Source of the DNA: Sphingomonas azotifigens NBRC 15497
Lineage (GTDB): Bacteria > Pseudomonadota > Alphaproteobacteria > Sphingomonadales > Sphingomonadaceae
Reading direction: 5' to 3'
Assembly (NCBI RefSeq): GCF_002091475.1
Contig: NZ_BCTR01000050.1
Location: 1-64,000 of the forward strand
Length of the DNA: 64,000 nucleotides
The notes beneath the pieces are model-generated. The model was given only the letters and a program-made list of their open reading frames with translations. It ran no database searches and was not told the DNA's origin. Below are positions 1 through 7,990 of this stretch, in pieces (the stretch's first letter is position 1; every line of letters begins with the position of its first letter). A program made the translations under genes and the position numbers.

Positions 1-22
1 CCCCTCCCCTGAAGGGGAGGGG
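1..22. repeat. C-rich hairpin at window edge
   Basis: A perfect 9-bp inverted repeat (CCCCTCCCC / GGGGAGGGG) with a TGAA loop. It lies just beyond the sapC stop codon, so it could act as a terminator for that gene. It also resembles the other C-rich hairpins in the window (11.5, 49.0, 59.0 and 63.3 kb). Any partner hairpin would lie left of the window. Confidence 0.5.
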
Positions 23-45
23 CTTACGTAGACTTCAGCCTTGAC

Positions 46-819
46 TCACCCGACCAGCTGCACCTCGGGCTGCCAGCCCGCGCGCATCTGGCGGGCGAAC
101 AGCTCGCGCATCTGCGCCAGCGAGAAGAGGTGGGCGTAGATGAGCGGCAGCATGCCGTTCTGCACGATCTTGCGCAGCTGATCGCCGCGCATCTCGTTCA
201 GCTTGTTCTCGTCGACCATCATGAAGCCGCGATAGATGAAGGGCTGCTCGGCGCCGTCCGGCTGGATCGAGACTTCGCCGTCGATCAGCAGGTTCATGTC
301 CTTCAGTTCCCGCATGAACTGGCCGGTGCGGGCGCCAGCGGCCTCGAACTGCTCGTTGAACTGCAGGATGTTCTTGGTGACCTCGCTCGGCTCGGTGCCG
401 TCGAACAGCGCTTCGCCTTCCTCGAACTTGCCGACCACGTCCGAGGTCGGATCGAAGCACAGCGACAGCTCGTCGCTCTCGGGACGGAGGCGCGCGAGCA
501 GGAACGGATAGCGGCGGATATAGGCCGGGACGTAGAAGTTCGTGTCGACCAGCTTGCCTTCTTCGTCGAAGAAGGTGTTCACGCCTTCGTTCAGGCCCAT
601 CAGCGCGAGCGGCACGGGATCCTCGCCCACCGAGAAGACGATCGGCATGAAACGCTGGACCAGCGGGAATTCCTCGACGGTGACCGGCACGGCGTGCTGC
701 TTGGCGAGGAACGGGGCGCGATCGGTCGAGCGCGTACGGAAATCGGCATGGACCTGGCTCGAAAGAGGCTCGAGCTGATTGTAAAACAAGGGAAGCGACT
801 GCTGCGGCGCGCTGGCCAT
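46..819 (-). CDS. SapC family protein
   Basis: Encodes 257 residues that look like the SapC family: N-terminal LPLFYNQLEPLSS, the central FMPIVFSVGEDPVPLALMG, and a C-terminal helical part ending in QMRAGWQPEVQLVG. Despite the name, taken from Campylobacter S-layer work, the function in proteobacteria is unknown. Family members usually sit in loci with TonB-dependent receptors and flavin-dependent tryptophan halogenase-like proteins. The ATG at 819 has AGGAG seven bases upstream. A perfect 18-bp palindrome at 844-861 lies just before the gene, which suggests repressor control. Anything cotranscribed downstream is left of the window. The family assignment is firm; the function is not. Confidence 0.85.
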   Translation of the reverse strand: MASAPQQSLPLFYNQLEPLSSQVHADFRTRSTDRAPFLAKQHAVPVTVEEFPLVQRFMPIVFSVGEDPVPLALMGLNEGVNTFFDEEGKLVDTNFYVPAYIRRYPFLLARLRPESDELSLCFDPTSDVVGKFEEGEALFDGTEPSEVTKNILQFNEQFEAAGARTGQFMRELKDMNLLIDGEVSIQPDGAEQPFIYRGFMMVDENKLNEMRGDQLRKIVQNGMLPLIYAHLFSLAQMRELFARQMRAGWQPEVQLVG

Positions 820-843
820 GAGGATCTCCTGAGAACTTTTTCC

Positions 844-861
844 GTTGAAACGCGTTTCAAC
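844..861. promoter_or_regulatory. LacI-type operator palindrome upstream of sapC
   Basis: The 18 bases GTTGAAACGCGTTTCAAC are a perfect palindrome with a central CG. That is the layout of LacI/GalR-family operators. It ends 25 bp before the sapC start codon, where a bound repressor would cover the promoter or transcription start. It also lies 12 bp before the stop codon of the convergent-side FAD oxidase gene, which is transcribed the same way. No regulator gene is nearby, so the cognate factor is an inference. Confidence 0.6.
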
Positions 862-872
862 GCGCCCGCGGT

Positions 873-2321
873 CTATTTGCTGATGCTTGCGGGCGCAAGC
901 GCGACCAGCTTTCCGGGATTGAGAATCAAATTTGGATCGAGCGCAGACTTGATCGCGCGCAGCGCCGCCATGCGTGCCGGCGGCGACAACCGGGCGAGTT
1001 CGTCGCGCTTCATCTGGCCGATGCCATGCTCGGCCGAGATCGAGCCGCCTGCCGCCACCACCATGTCGTGGACCAGCCGGGTGATCTGCGGCGCCTGTTC
1101 GGCATACCAGCGGTCGCGATCGGCGCCCTTGGGCGCGCGGACGTGGAAATGGACGTTGCCGTCGCCGAGATGGCCATAGGCGATCGAATGCGTGCCGGGA
1201 AAGCGCGCCTCGGCCTCGGCGCCGCCTTCCACCATGAAGCGCGGCATATCCTCCACCGGCACCGAGATGTCGTGCTGCACGGCCGGCCCCGCCGCGCGCT
1301 CGGCCTCGGAAATCGAGTGGCGGATGCGCCAGAAGCCCTCGGCCTGCGCCTCGCTGGCGGCGATCACCGCATCCTCGGCGAGCCCCGCCTCGAACGCCTG
1401 GGCGAGCATTTGCTCCAGCACCGTCGCCGGCGCCTCGGCGGTCGCGTCGCTGGTCACCGCCTCGATCAGCACATGCCAGCGATGCACGCCTGCCAGCGGC
1501 ACCCGCGTTCCCGGTACATGCTCGAGCACCAAGGCGACGGTATCGTCGGGCATGATTTCGAAGCTTTCGACCATGTCGGTCGCCGCCTGCAGCCGGCGGA
1601 GCAGGGTGAGCGCCTGGGCCGGGCTGGCCAGCCCCACCCAGGCGACCGCCCGCGCGGCTGCTGCCGGCGCCAGCCGCAGCGTCGCGGCGGTGACGATGCC
1701 GAGCGTGCCTTCCGCGCCGATCAGCAGCTGGTTGAGGTCATAGCCGCGGTTGTCCTTCTTCAGCGCCGACAGGCCGTCGTGCACCGATCCGTCGGGCAGC
1801 ACCGCCTCGACGCCCGCGACCAGCGCGCGCATCGTGCCGAAGCGGAGCACCTGCACCCCGCCGGCATTGGTCGAGACCAGGCCGCCGATCGTCGCGCTGC
1901 CCCGCGCGCCGAGATCGAGTGGGAAGCGGCGCCCGGCGGTCTCCGCCGCGTCGCGGAAATTGGCGAGGATCACTCCTGCCTCGGCAACGGCCAGATTGGC
2001 GTCGGCGTCCATCCGCCGGATGCGGTTCATACGGCGGGTGGACAGCAGCAGCGCCGACCCGTCCGCCGGTGGCACAGCGCCGCCGACCATGCCGGTATTG
2101 CCGCCCTGCGGCACCAGCGGCACGCCGAGCTCATTGGCCAGCGCGAGCAGCGCGCTGACCTCTTCGGTCGAGCCCGGCGACAGGATCGCGGGCGCCGCGC
2201 CGTGATACCGGCGACGCCAGTCGGTCAGCCAGGGTTCGATGTCCTGCGGATCGGTGGTAACGGCCTTGGGGCCGAAACGCTCGGCGGCGAAGGTCGCGAT
2301 GCGAAGCTGCTCGGGTGTCAT
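873..2321 (-). CDS. FAD-binding oxidase, GlcD/D-lactate dehydrogenase type
   Basis: About 482 residues with the two-domain layout of the GlcD/DLD family. The N-terminal PCMH-type FAD-binding domain (residues ~35-215) shows VPQGGNTGMVGGA and GATIGG-like segments. The C-terminal FAD-linked oxidase domain holds AYGHLGDGNVHFHVR and ends with SAEHGIGQMKRDEL and NPGKL. Such enzymes oxidise D-2-hydroxy acids (D-lactate, glycolate, D-2-hydroxyglutarate) and pass electrons to quinone or an electron-transfer flavoprotein. The closest general match is the D-2-hydroxyglutarate/D-lactate group; the substrate cannot be fixed from sequence. I chose ATG 2321 (MTPEQLRIA) because 12 upstream residues do not fit the family. 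Confidence 0.85.
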   Translation of the reverse strand: MTPEQLRIATFAAERFGPKAVTTDPQDIEPWLTDWRRRYHGAAPAILSPGSTEEVSALLALANELGVPLVPQGGNTGMVGGAVPPADGSALLLSTRRMNRIRRMDADANLAVAEAGVILANFRDAAETAGRRFPLDLGARGSATIGGLVSTNAGGVQVLRFGTMRALVAGVEAVLPDGSVHDGLSALKKDNRGYDLNQLLIGAEGTLGIVTAATLRLAPAAAARAVAWVGLASPAQALTLLRRLQAATDMVESFEIMPDDTVALVLEHVPGTRVPLAGVHRWHVLIEAVTSDATAEAPATVLEQMLAQAFEAGLAEDAVIAASEAQAEGFWRIRHSISEAERAAGPAVQHDISVPVEDMPRFMVEGGAEAEARFPGTHSIAYGHLGDGNVHFHVRAPKGADRDRWYAEQAPQITRLVHDMVVAAGGSISAEHGIGQMKRDELARLSPPARMAALRAIKSALDPNLILNPGKLVALAPASISK

Positions 2322-2396
2322 GACCGTTGCGCGATAGCATGGCGTGCGGCAGTTCATCCACCGTTCAAGCCGATGTTCCTACGATCCGAGCCCATA

Positions 2397-2849
2397 ATGC
2401 CGAATCTGCCGACTGCCGCCGCCGGCCTTGCGCTGTTGCTTGCCGCCCCCGCGGCGAACCCGGTCGCGCCCGTCGAACTCGGCCAGTCCCCGCCGTTCCA
2501 GCAGCACGTGACCATCCATGTGCCGCGCATGACCGTGACGACGACGACCATCGTCGTCCGCGAGGCGCCTGCCCGGCTCGTCGAGCGCAAGACCAAGAGC
2601 TGCGTCGACATGGATCGCATCCAGGGCTTCACCGTCAACGCCGCCGACAGCGTGGACCTCATCCTGGAGGACGGATCGCTGCTGCGCGCCAAGCTGGGGG
2701 CGGAATGCCCGGCGCTCGGCTTCTACTCCGGCGCCTATCTGAAACCGACCCGCGACAGCAAATTCTGCGCCGGCCGCGACGCGCTTCGCTCCCGATCGGG
2801 GCGAACTTGCCCCGTCCAGGCGTTCAAGAACCTCGTTCGGGCACGCTGA
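2397..2849 (+). CDS. Hypothetical secreted cysteine-containing protein
   Basis: A 150-residue protein starting MPNLPTAAAGLALLLAAPAA, a short hydrophobic leader that looks like a signal peptide. The mature part has a Thr/Val-rich stretch (TVTTTTIVV), four cysteines (KSCVDMD, AECPAL, KFCAGR, RTCPVQ) and a conserved-looking core, FTVNAADSVDLILEDGSLLRAKL. Residues between the cysteines suggest two disulfides in a small periplasmic domain. I do not recognise a named family. ATG 2397 is preferred over ATG 2373 because it begins the leader. It is transcribed away from the FAD oxidase and precedes the helicase by 83 bp. Confidence 0.6.
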   Translation: MPNLPTAAAGLALLLAAPAANPVAPVELGQSPPFQQHVTIHVPRMTVTTTTIVVREAPARLVERKTKSCVDMDRIQGFTVNAADSVDLILEDGSLLRAKLGAECPALGFYSGAYLKPTRDSKFCAGRDALRSRSGRTCPVQAFKNLVRAR

Positions 2850-2932
2850 AGCTTGACTTTTGCGGTTGAATCCGCAAGCGCCATGCCTTCTGTAAAGGTG
2901 CATAGCGACGCGCCCTATTTCCGGACATTTGC

Positions 2933-4369
2933 ATGAGCTTTGCCGACCTCGGCCTTTCTGACGACCTTCTCCGCGCGGTGACCGACGCCGGCTATACCGA
3001 GCCGACTCCGATCCAGCGCCAGGCGATCCCGTCGGTGCTGATGGGCAAGGACCTGATCGGCATCGCCCAAACGGGCACCGGCAAGACCGCCGCCTTCGTG
3101 CTCCCGATGATCGACGTGCTCGGCGAAGGGCGCACCCGCGCGCTGATGCCGCGCTCGCTGATCCTCGAGCCGACGCGCGAACTGGCCGCGCAGGTCGCCG
3201 AGAATTTCGAGAAATACGGCGTCAACCACAAGCTCTCGATGGCGCTGCTGATCGGCGGCGTGCAGATGGGCGACCAGGTCAAGGCGCTGGAAAAGGGCGT
3301 CGACGTCCTCATCGCCACCCCGGGCCGGCTGATGGACCTCTATGGCCGCGGCAAGATCCTGCTCACCGGCTGCAGCCTGCTGGTGATCGACGAGGCGGAC
3401 CGGATGCTCGACATGGGGTTCATCCCCGATATCGAGGAAATCTGCACCAAGCTGCCCAAGGTGCGCCAGACGCTGCTGTTCTCGGCGACGATGCCGCCGC
3501 CGATCAAGAAGCTGGCCGATCGCTTCCTCACCGATCCGAAGACGATCGAAGTGGCGCGCCCCGCCAGCACCAACACCAACATCACCCAGCGCATCGTCCA
3601 GGTGTCGGCCACCGCGCATGTGAAGCGCGACGTGCTGCGCCGCCTGCTGCAGCAGGATGAAGTCTCGACGGCGATCATCTTCTGCAACCGCAAGACGACC
3701 GTGCGCGACCTCAACAAGAGCCTGAAGAAGCACGGCTTCCGCTCGGCCGAGATCCATGGCGACATGGACCAGTCCGCCCGCATTGCCGAGCTCGACCGGT
3801 TCAAGAATGGCGACGTCAACATCCTCGTCGCCTCGGACGTTGCGGCACGTGGCATCGACGTGAAGGGCGTGAGCCACGTCTTCAACTTCGACGCACCCTG
3901 GCACCCGGACGATTATGTCCACCGCATCGGCCGCACCGGCCGCGGCGGCGCCACCGGCACCGCCTATACGCTGGTGACCCCGGAGGACGCCGAGAACATC
4001 GCCGAGATCGAGAAGCTGACCGGCCACAAGATCGAGCGCGTGCCCAGCCCGGTGGCGACCGACGACGCCGAGGATGCACCTGCGCCCAAGCGCACCCGGG
4101 GCGGCAAGCGCGAAGCCAAGAAGCCCGAACCGCGCCGCGAGGACGTCGCCGCCGAGACGCCGGCCAAGCCCAAGTCGCGCCGCGCCGCGCCGGCCCGCGA
4201 GGAAGCCGCTCCGGCCCCCGCCCCGCGCGAGGAGCAGCGCAGCCGCCCGGTCCGCGACGAGCGGCCGGCGCGCGACGATCGCCGCCGCCGCCGTGATCAG
4301 GACGATGGTCCGGACGATGGCTGGAACGGCCCGATCCCGGACTTCCTCAACTACACGATCGACGCCTGA
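2933..4369 (+). CDS. rhlE: DEAD-box ATP-dependent RNA helicase (RhlE-like)
   Basis: A 478-residue DEAD-box helicase with all core motifs: Q motif (EPTPIQRQAIP), Walker A (AQTGTGKTA), PTRELA, TPGRL, DEAD (VIDEADRMLDMGF), SAT, ARGIDV and HRIGRTGRGG. The core ends near residue 370. A basic Arg/Lys/Pro/Ala-rich tail of about 100 residues follows, typical of RhlE-like helicases that act on structured RNA, ribosome assembly or mRNA decay. It is intact and of normal length. The tail is low-complexity and may bind RNA non-specifically. No clear Shine-Dalgarno precedes the ATG. Confidence 0.92.
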   Translation: MSFADLGLSDDLLRAVTDAGYTEPTPIQRQAIPSVLMGKDLIGIAQTGTGKTAAFVLPMIDVLGEGRTRALMPRSLILEPTRELAAQVAENFEKYGVNHKLSMALLIGGVQMGDQVKALEKGVDVLIATPGRLMDLYGRGKILLTGCSLLVIDEADRMLDMGFIPDIEEICTKLPKVRQTLLFSATMPPPIKKLADRFLTDPKTIEVARPASTNTNITQRIVQVSATAHVKRDVLRRLLQQDEVSTAIIFCNRKTTVRDLNKSLKKHGFRSAEIHGDMDQSARIAELDRFKNGDVNILVASDVAARGIDVKGVSHVFNFDAPWHPDDYVHRIGRTGRGGATGTAYTLVTPEDAENIAEIEKLTGHKIERVPSPVATDDAEDAPAPKRTRGGKREAKKPEPRREDVAAETPAKPKSRRAAPAREEAAPAPAPREEQRSRPVRDERPARDDRRRRRDQDDGPDDGWNGPIPDFLNYTIDA

Positions 4370-4388
4370 ACCGCGCGGGGCCGGTGCG

Positions 4389-5222
4389 TCAGCGCCGGCC
4401 TTGCCGCAAGGTGATCAGCCACCAGTCCGGCGGCGCGCCCAACCGCAGCGGCATCGTCCCGCTGCCCACGCCGGCGGTCACCACGATCGTCCGTCCGGCA
4501 TCTCGCACCACGCCGCAGCGCAGGCGCGGATCGTACAGCAGGCGCCATTGTTCGTGCGGCGAGTGCAGCAGCAGCGGCCCCCAACCGGGCAACACGACCT
4601 GCCCGCAATGCGTATGCCCTGCGAGCAGCAGCGGCAGGCCGTGCGGAAGCCTGGCAGTGAGATCGGGTGCATGGGTCAGCACCACCGGCAAACCGCCGAT
4701 CCGCCGCCACGCCGCCAGCGTCGCCCTTACATCGTCATGGCCGGAATAGCTGTCGTCGACCCCGAGCAGCGCGATCGGCCCGCGCCGGACCGCCCCGTTC
4801 TCCAGGACCAGGACACCCGCCCGCGCCAGCGCCGTCCGGATCGCGGCGGGGGCGGTCCAATGGTCGTGATTGCCGAGCACCGCGATCACGCCCCCCGGCG
4901 CACGCAGCTCGGCCAGCGGCGCCGTCAGTCCCGCCGCGCGGGCATCGGCGCCGGTCGCGTCGTGGCCGATCACCATGTCGCCGGCGAGCAGCACGATATC
5001 CGGATGCGCCGCGTTGACCTGCGCCACGATCCGGCGCAGCCGGGCATCGTCCATGCTGCGCGCGCCGAAATGGATGTCGGACAAGAGCGCCAGCCGGAGC
5101 GGGGGCGCACCGTCCGGCCAGCCCCTCACCGCCACGTCCAAACGGCGCGCCACGGGATCGCGCAACGCCTCTCGATAGCCGACCAGCGCCGCGAGGCCGA
5201 TCAGCCCGAGCAGCGCAAGCAC
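4389..5222 (-). CDS. Membrane-anchored metallophosphoesterase (YkuE/YaeI type)
   Basis: A calcineurin-like phosphoesterase with an N-terminal hydrophobic anchor (LALLGLIGLAALVGY). The metal-binding motifs are in order: LLSDIHFG, LAGDMV, GNHDHW, a His near VLTHAPD, and GHTHCGQV. Related proteins (YkuE, YaeI) are di-metal phosphodiesterases facing the periplasm. The start is uncertain: no ATG lies between the end of the upstream TonB receptor (stop at 5270) and the anchor. I chose GTG 5222, giving 277 residues, but another non-ATG start up to 5270 is possible. Tight spacing to the receptor suggests cotranscription. Confidence 0.82.
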   Translation of the reverse strand: MLALLGLIGLAALVGYREALRDPVARRLDVAVRGWPDGAPPLRLALLSDIHFGARSMDDARLRRIVAQVNAAHPDIVLLAGDMVIGHDATGADARAAGLTAPLAELRAPGGVIAVLGNHDHWTAPAAIRTALARAGVLVLENGAVRRGPIALLGVDDSYSGHDDVRATLAAWRRIGGLPVVLTHAPDLTARLPHGLPLLLAGHTHCGQVVLPGWGPLLLHSPHEQWRLLYDPRLRCGVVRDAGRTIVVTAGVGSGTMPLRLGAPPDWWLITLRQGRR

Positions 5223-5269
5223 TGCCCAGGCCGCCGCCTTCCAGCAGCGCCCGGCCGCGCCGCCCGGAC

Positions 5270-7825
5270 CTAGAATTTGGCCCCCGCCCGGATGCCGATC
5301 GTACGCGGCGTGATCGGCACGATATAGCTCCGGCCGCACGATCCGCACTCCTGGAAGCGCGAGAGCTGGCCGCGCTCGTCGGCAAGGTTGGTGACGAACA
5401 GCTCGAGGTTGAACCGCTCGAACTCGGCGCCCGCCGCCAGGCCCACCGTGGTGAACGCCTCCAGCCGCCCGAACAATTGCGCCGGGCTGACGATCGCGCC
5501 GGTACCGGTCTGGTAAATCGCCGTGCGGATGTCCGAGGCGGCCGAGCTCTGGTGCGACACCGTCGCCTGGCCATAGGCCTTCGCCGCCCCCACCGGCACG
5601 GTGTAGCGCGCCGTCCCGCTCAGCTTGACCTGGGGCGTGATCGGCAGCCGCGTTCCGCTGGGCGCCGAGACCAGGTTGCCATTGCCGGTATCCTTGCAGG
5701 TATAGGTCGGGTCGTCGAACAGGCAGAGGTTCTTGGTGGTCTTGGCATCGGTGTAGCTGCCAGCCGCGGTCAGCGACAGGCCGCCGCTGGTGAACGCCGC
5801 ATCGGCCTCCACGCCCCGGATGCGCGCGTTGGGACCGTTGTGGATCTCGGTAAAGCTGTTCGCGCCGAGGAAGGCGAACTGGAACTTGTCCCAATCCTGC
5901 TGGTACACCGCCGCGTTCAGCTTCAGCGCGCCGCCGAGCAACGTCGTCTTGGCGCCGAGTTCGTAGTTGGTCAGGAAATCGGCCTGATAGGGTTGCACAT
6001 CGACGCGCCGGTTGATGCCGCCCGGGCGGAAGCCGCGCGAGACCGTGCCGTAGATCAGCACGCCCTTGGTCGGCTTCCAGCTGAGATTGAAGCGATAGGT
6101 CGCCCCCTGCCCCTGCGCCCGCACCGGCAGCAACCCGCCGCCGCGGGCATAGGTGGCGAGGTTGGTGCAGGGTCCGCCGGCCACGGCGGCCGGGAGCAGG
6201 GTGGTCCCGGCCCCTGCCGCGATCGCGTCGCGGAGCCGCAGCCCGTCGCTGGTGAAGCACTGCGCCACGCCGGTGCGCGAGCTGCCAGCACCGTTATATG
6301 GTTTGTCGGTAAAGCCGTTACCCGGGTTCCGACCAAAGCCGAAGAAGCCGATCAGCGTGTTGTCGTAGATATAGCCGCGGCCCCCGGCGGTGGCGGTCAG
6401 CGTGTTGGTGAGGTCATAGCTGACTTCGCCGAACGCCGCATAGTCACGGTCGACGCGATGCTGCTGGGTAAGCCAAAGCGTCCCCGGATGGCCGTTGACC
6501 GAGAGATTGTCGGCCAGCCCGGTGACGCGATAGTCCTGGTGGATGTCGTTCGACTGGCGCTGATAGAACAGGCCGGCGACCACCCGCAGCCGCTCGCTGG
6601 AGGGCGAGGCGACGCGCAGTTCCTGGCTGGTCTTCTTGAAATGATCGGTGCCGATGATGCGCTGGCGCGGATCGATCGCCTTGCCGGCATTGTCCGAGAA
6701 GTAGAAATAGCCGGCGAGACCGCCCACCGAGGAATAGAGCGAGTCATACGCCTCGGCATAATCGGTATAGTCGCTCGACTGGGTGTCGCGCCGGTCGAGA
6801 TAGGCGCCGGCATAGGTGAGGTCCCAGTTGCCCACCCGGCCCTCGATGGTCAGCGCCGCCTGGATGAAGCGGTCGCGCCGATATTCGGGGAAGAAGTGCT
6901 GGACCTGGAGATCGCCGACCTTGGGATCATAGCCATAGGCACCGTGGCTGCGCGTTTCCTGGTAGATGGCGTTCGGCGTAACCGTCCAGTTGTCGTCGAG
7001 ATCAACCTTCAGAGCGGCGCGGCCGCCCCAGATCTCGGTATCGTTGTAATTGTTCTTCACGAACGCCTTGTTGTCGACCACCACGCCGCCCTTGGTGGCG
7101 GTGCACGACGCGGGCGTCGGCTCGGGCAGGAAGCTGCGGCAGCCGGCCACATTGTCGATATAGCCGGCGTCGCGCTGGTAGAAGCCGACGAGGCGCAGCG
7201 CCGCCATTTCGTTGATCGGCAGGTTCAGCATGCCTTCCAGCTTGCCGCCCACGCCGCCCTTGTTGACCGTGTTCACCTCTGCGTCGACGCGGCCATAGGT
7301 GCCCTTGTGGTCGGGCTGGTTGGTGATGATGCGGATCGTGCCTGCCTCCGACGAGGCGCCGTAGAGCGTGCCCTGCGGACCCGCCAGGCTCTCGATGCGC
7401 GCAATGTCGTAGACATGCACGTCGAGGTTGCCGCCGATCGTGGTAACCGGCTGCTCGTCGAGATAGACGCCCACCGACGGCAGCGCGCCCGAATGGTTGC
7501 CGTCACCGCCCGACGCGACGCCACGCATATAGACAACGTTGGTGCCCGGCGTGCCGCCCAGCGCTTGGAACGAGACCGACGGCAGCTGCTGGACATAGTC
7601 CTTGAAGTTGCTGACGTTCAGCTCGTCGAGCCGCTGCGTGCCGAGCGCCTGGATGCTGATCGGGACGTTCTGGATGCTTTCGCTGCGCTTCTGCGCGGTG
7701 ACGACGATCTCGTTCGAATCCGTCGGCGGCGGAGCGTCGGCTTGTTGCTGGGCCAGCGCAGGCGTGGCGGCGAGCATGGTGGACGCGAGCAGCAGCGAAC
7801 GAACGACGCACCGGTTGAGCGGCAT
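5270..7825 (-). CDS. TonB-dependent outer-membrane receptor
   Basis: An 851-residue TonB-dependent receptor. After MPLNRCVVRSLLLASTMLAA, a signal peptide cleaved near ALAQ, comes the motif NEIVVTAQKR and a plug domain (PISIQAL, YMRGV, IESLAGPQGTLYG, residues ~45-170). A long beta-barrel follows, ending with TIGIRAGAKF, whose terminal Phe is normal for outer-membrane insertion. It imports a large substrate, such as an oligosaccharide, siderophore or other natural product. The neighbouring TPR-sulfotransferase reads toward it on the same strand; such pairs recur in sphingomonads, but the substrate is unknown. ATG 7825 starts a good leader; an upstream in-frame start is less likely. Confidence 0.9.
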   Translation of the reverse strand: MPLNRCVVRSLLLASTMLAATPALAQQQADAPPPTDSNEIVVTAQKRSESIQNVPISIQALGTQRLDELNVSNFKDYVQQLPSVSFQALGGTPGTNVVYMRGVASGGDGNHSGALPSVGVYLDEQPVTTIGGNLDVHVYDIARIESLAGPQGTLYGASSEAGTIRIITNQPDHKGTYGRVDAEVNTVNKGGVGGKLEGMLNLPINEMAALRLVGFYQRDAGYIDNVAGCRSFLPEPTPASCTATKGGVVVDNKAFVKNNYNDTEIWGGRAALKVDLDDNWTVTPNAIYQETRSHGAYGYDPKVGDLQVQHFFPEYRRDRFIQAALTIEGRVGNWDLTYAGAYLDRRDTQSSDYTDYAEAYDSLYSSVGGLAGYFYFSDNAGKAIDPRQRIIGTDHFKKTSQELRVASPSSERLRVVAGLFYQRQSNDIHQDYRVTGLADNLSVNGHPGTLWLTQQHRVDRDYAAFGEVSYDLTNTLTATAGGRGYIYDNTLIGFFGFGRNPGNGFTDKPYNGAGSSRTGVAQCFTSDGLRLRDAIAAGAGTTLLPAAVAGGPCTNLATYARGGGLLPVRAQGQGATYRFNLSWKPTKGVLIYGTVSRGFRPGGINRRVDVQPYQADFLTNYELGAKTTLLGGALKLNAAVYQQDWDKFQFAFLGANSFTEIHNGPNARIRGVEADAAFTSGGLSLTAAGSYTDAKTTKNLCLFDDPTYTCKDTGNGNLVSAPSGTRLPITPQVKLSGTARYTVPVGAAKAYGQATVSHQSSAASDIRTAIYQTGTGAIVSPAQLFGRLEAFTTVGLAAGAEFERFNLELFVTNLADERGQLSRFQECGSCGRSYIVPITPRTIGIRAGAKF

Positions 7826-7840
7826 GGAAATCCCCCGATT

Positions 7841-7925
7841 GTTGCGCCGCAGCGTCTTGCGCAACGCTGTCACGGTCAAGCGGGGGAGACGTGAGCTGCT
7901 GTTGAATGGTCAGGATTGTTCAACA
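7841..7925. promoter_or_regulatory. Control region of the TonB receptor with two inverted repeats
   Basis: Two short inverted repeats lie between the sulfotransferase stop and the receptor start. GTTGCGC (7841-7847) pairs with GCGCAAC (7859-7865). TGTTGAA (7900-7906) pairs with TTCAACA (7919-7925). The second is operator-like and shares the TTGAA/TTCAA half-site seen at sapC (844-861), though with a 12-bp spacer. The first may fold in the leader mRNA. Both are suggestions from symmetry only. Confidence 0.35.
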
Positions 7926-7990
7926 AGTGTGACGATTCAGCAACAAAGCCGCAACCGTGCGGTGACACATTTGTCGGGTATTGCGCGGCG

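Noticed and set aside
130-1179. Long plus-strand ORF across sapC
   Set aside because: It is the antisense shadow of sapC and the FAD oxidase. Its composition (His/Arg/Gln/Asp-rich without hydrophobic core) is typical of frames opposite high-GC genes.
2915-4027. 370-residue minus-strand ORF opposite the helicase
   Set aside because: Antisense of a helicase with all motifs; no family features and no ribosome site.
5477-7894. 805-residue plus-strand ORF opposite the TonB receptor
   Set aside because: Pure antisense shadow; the receptor has signal peptide, plug and terminal Phe.
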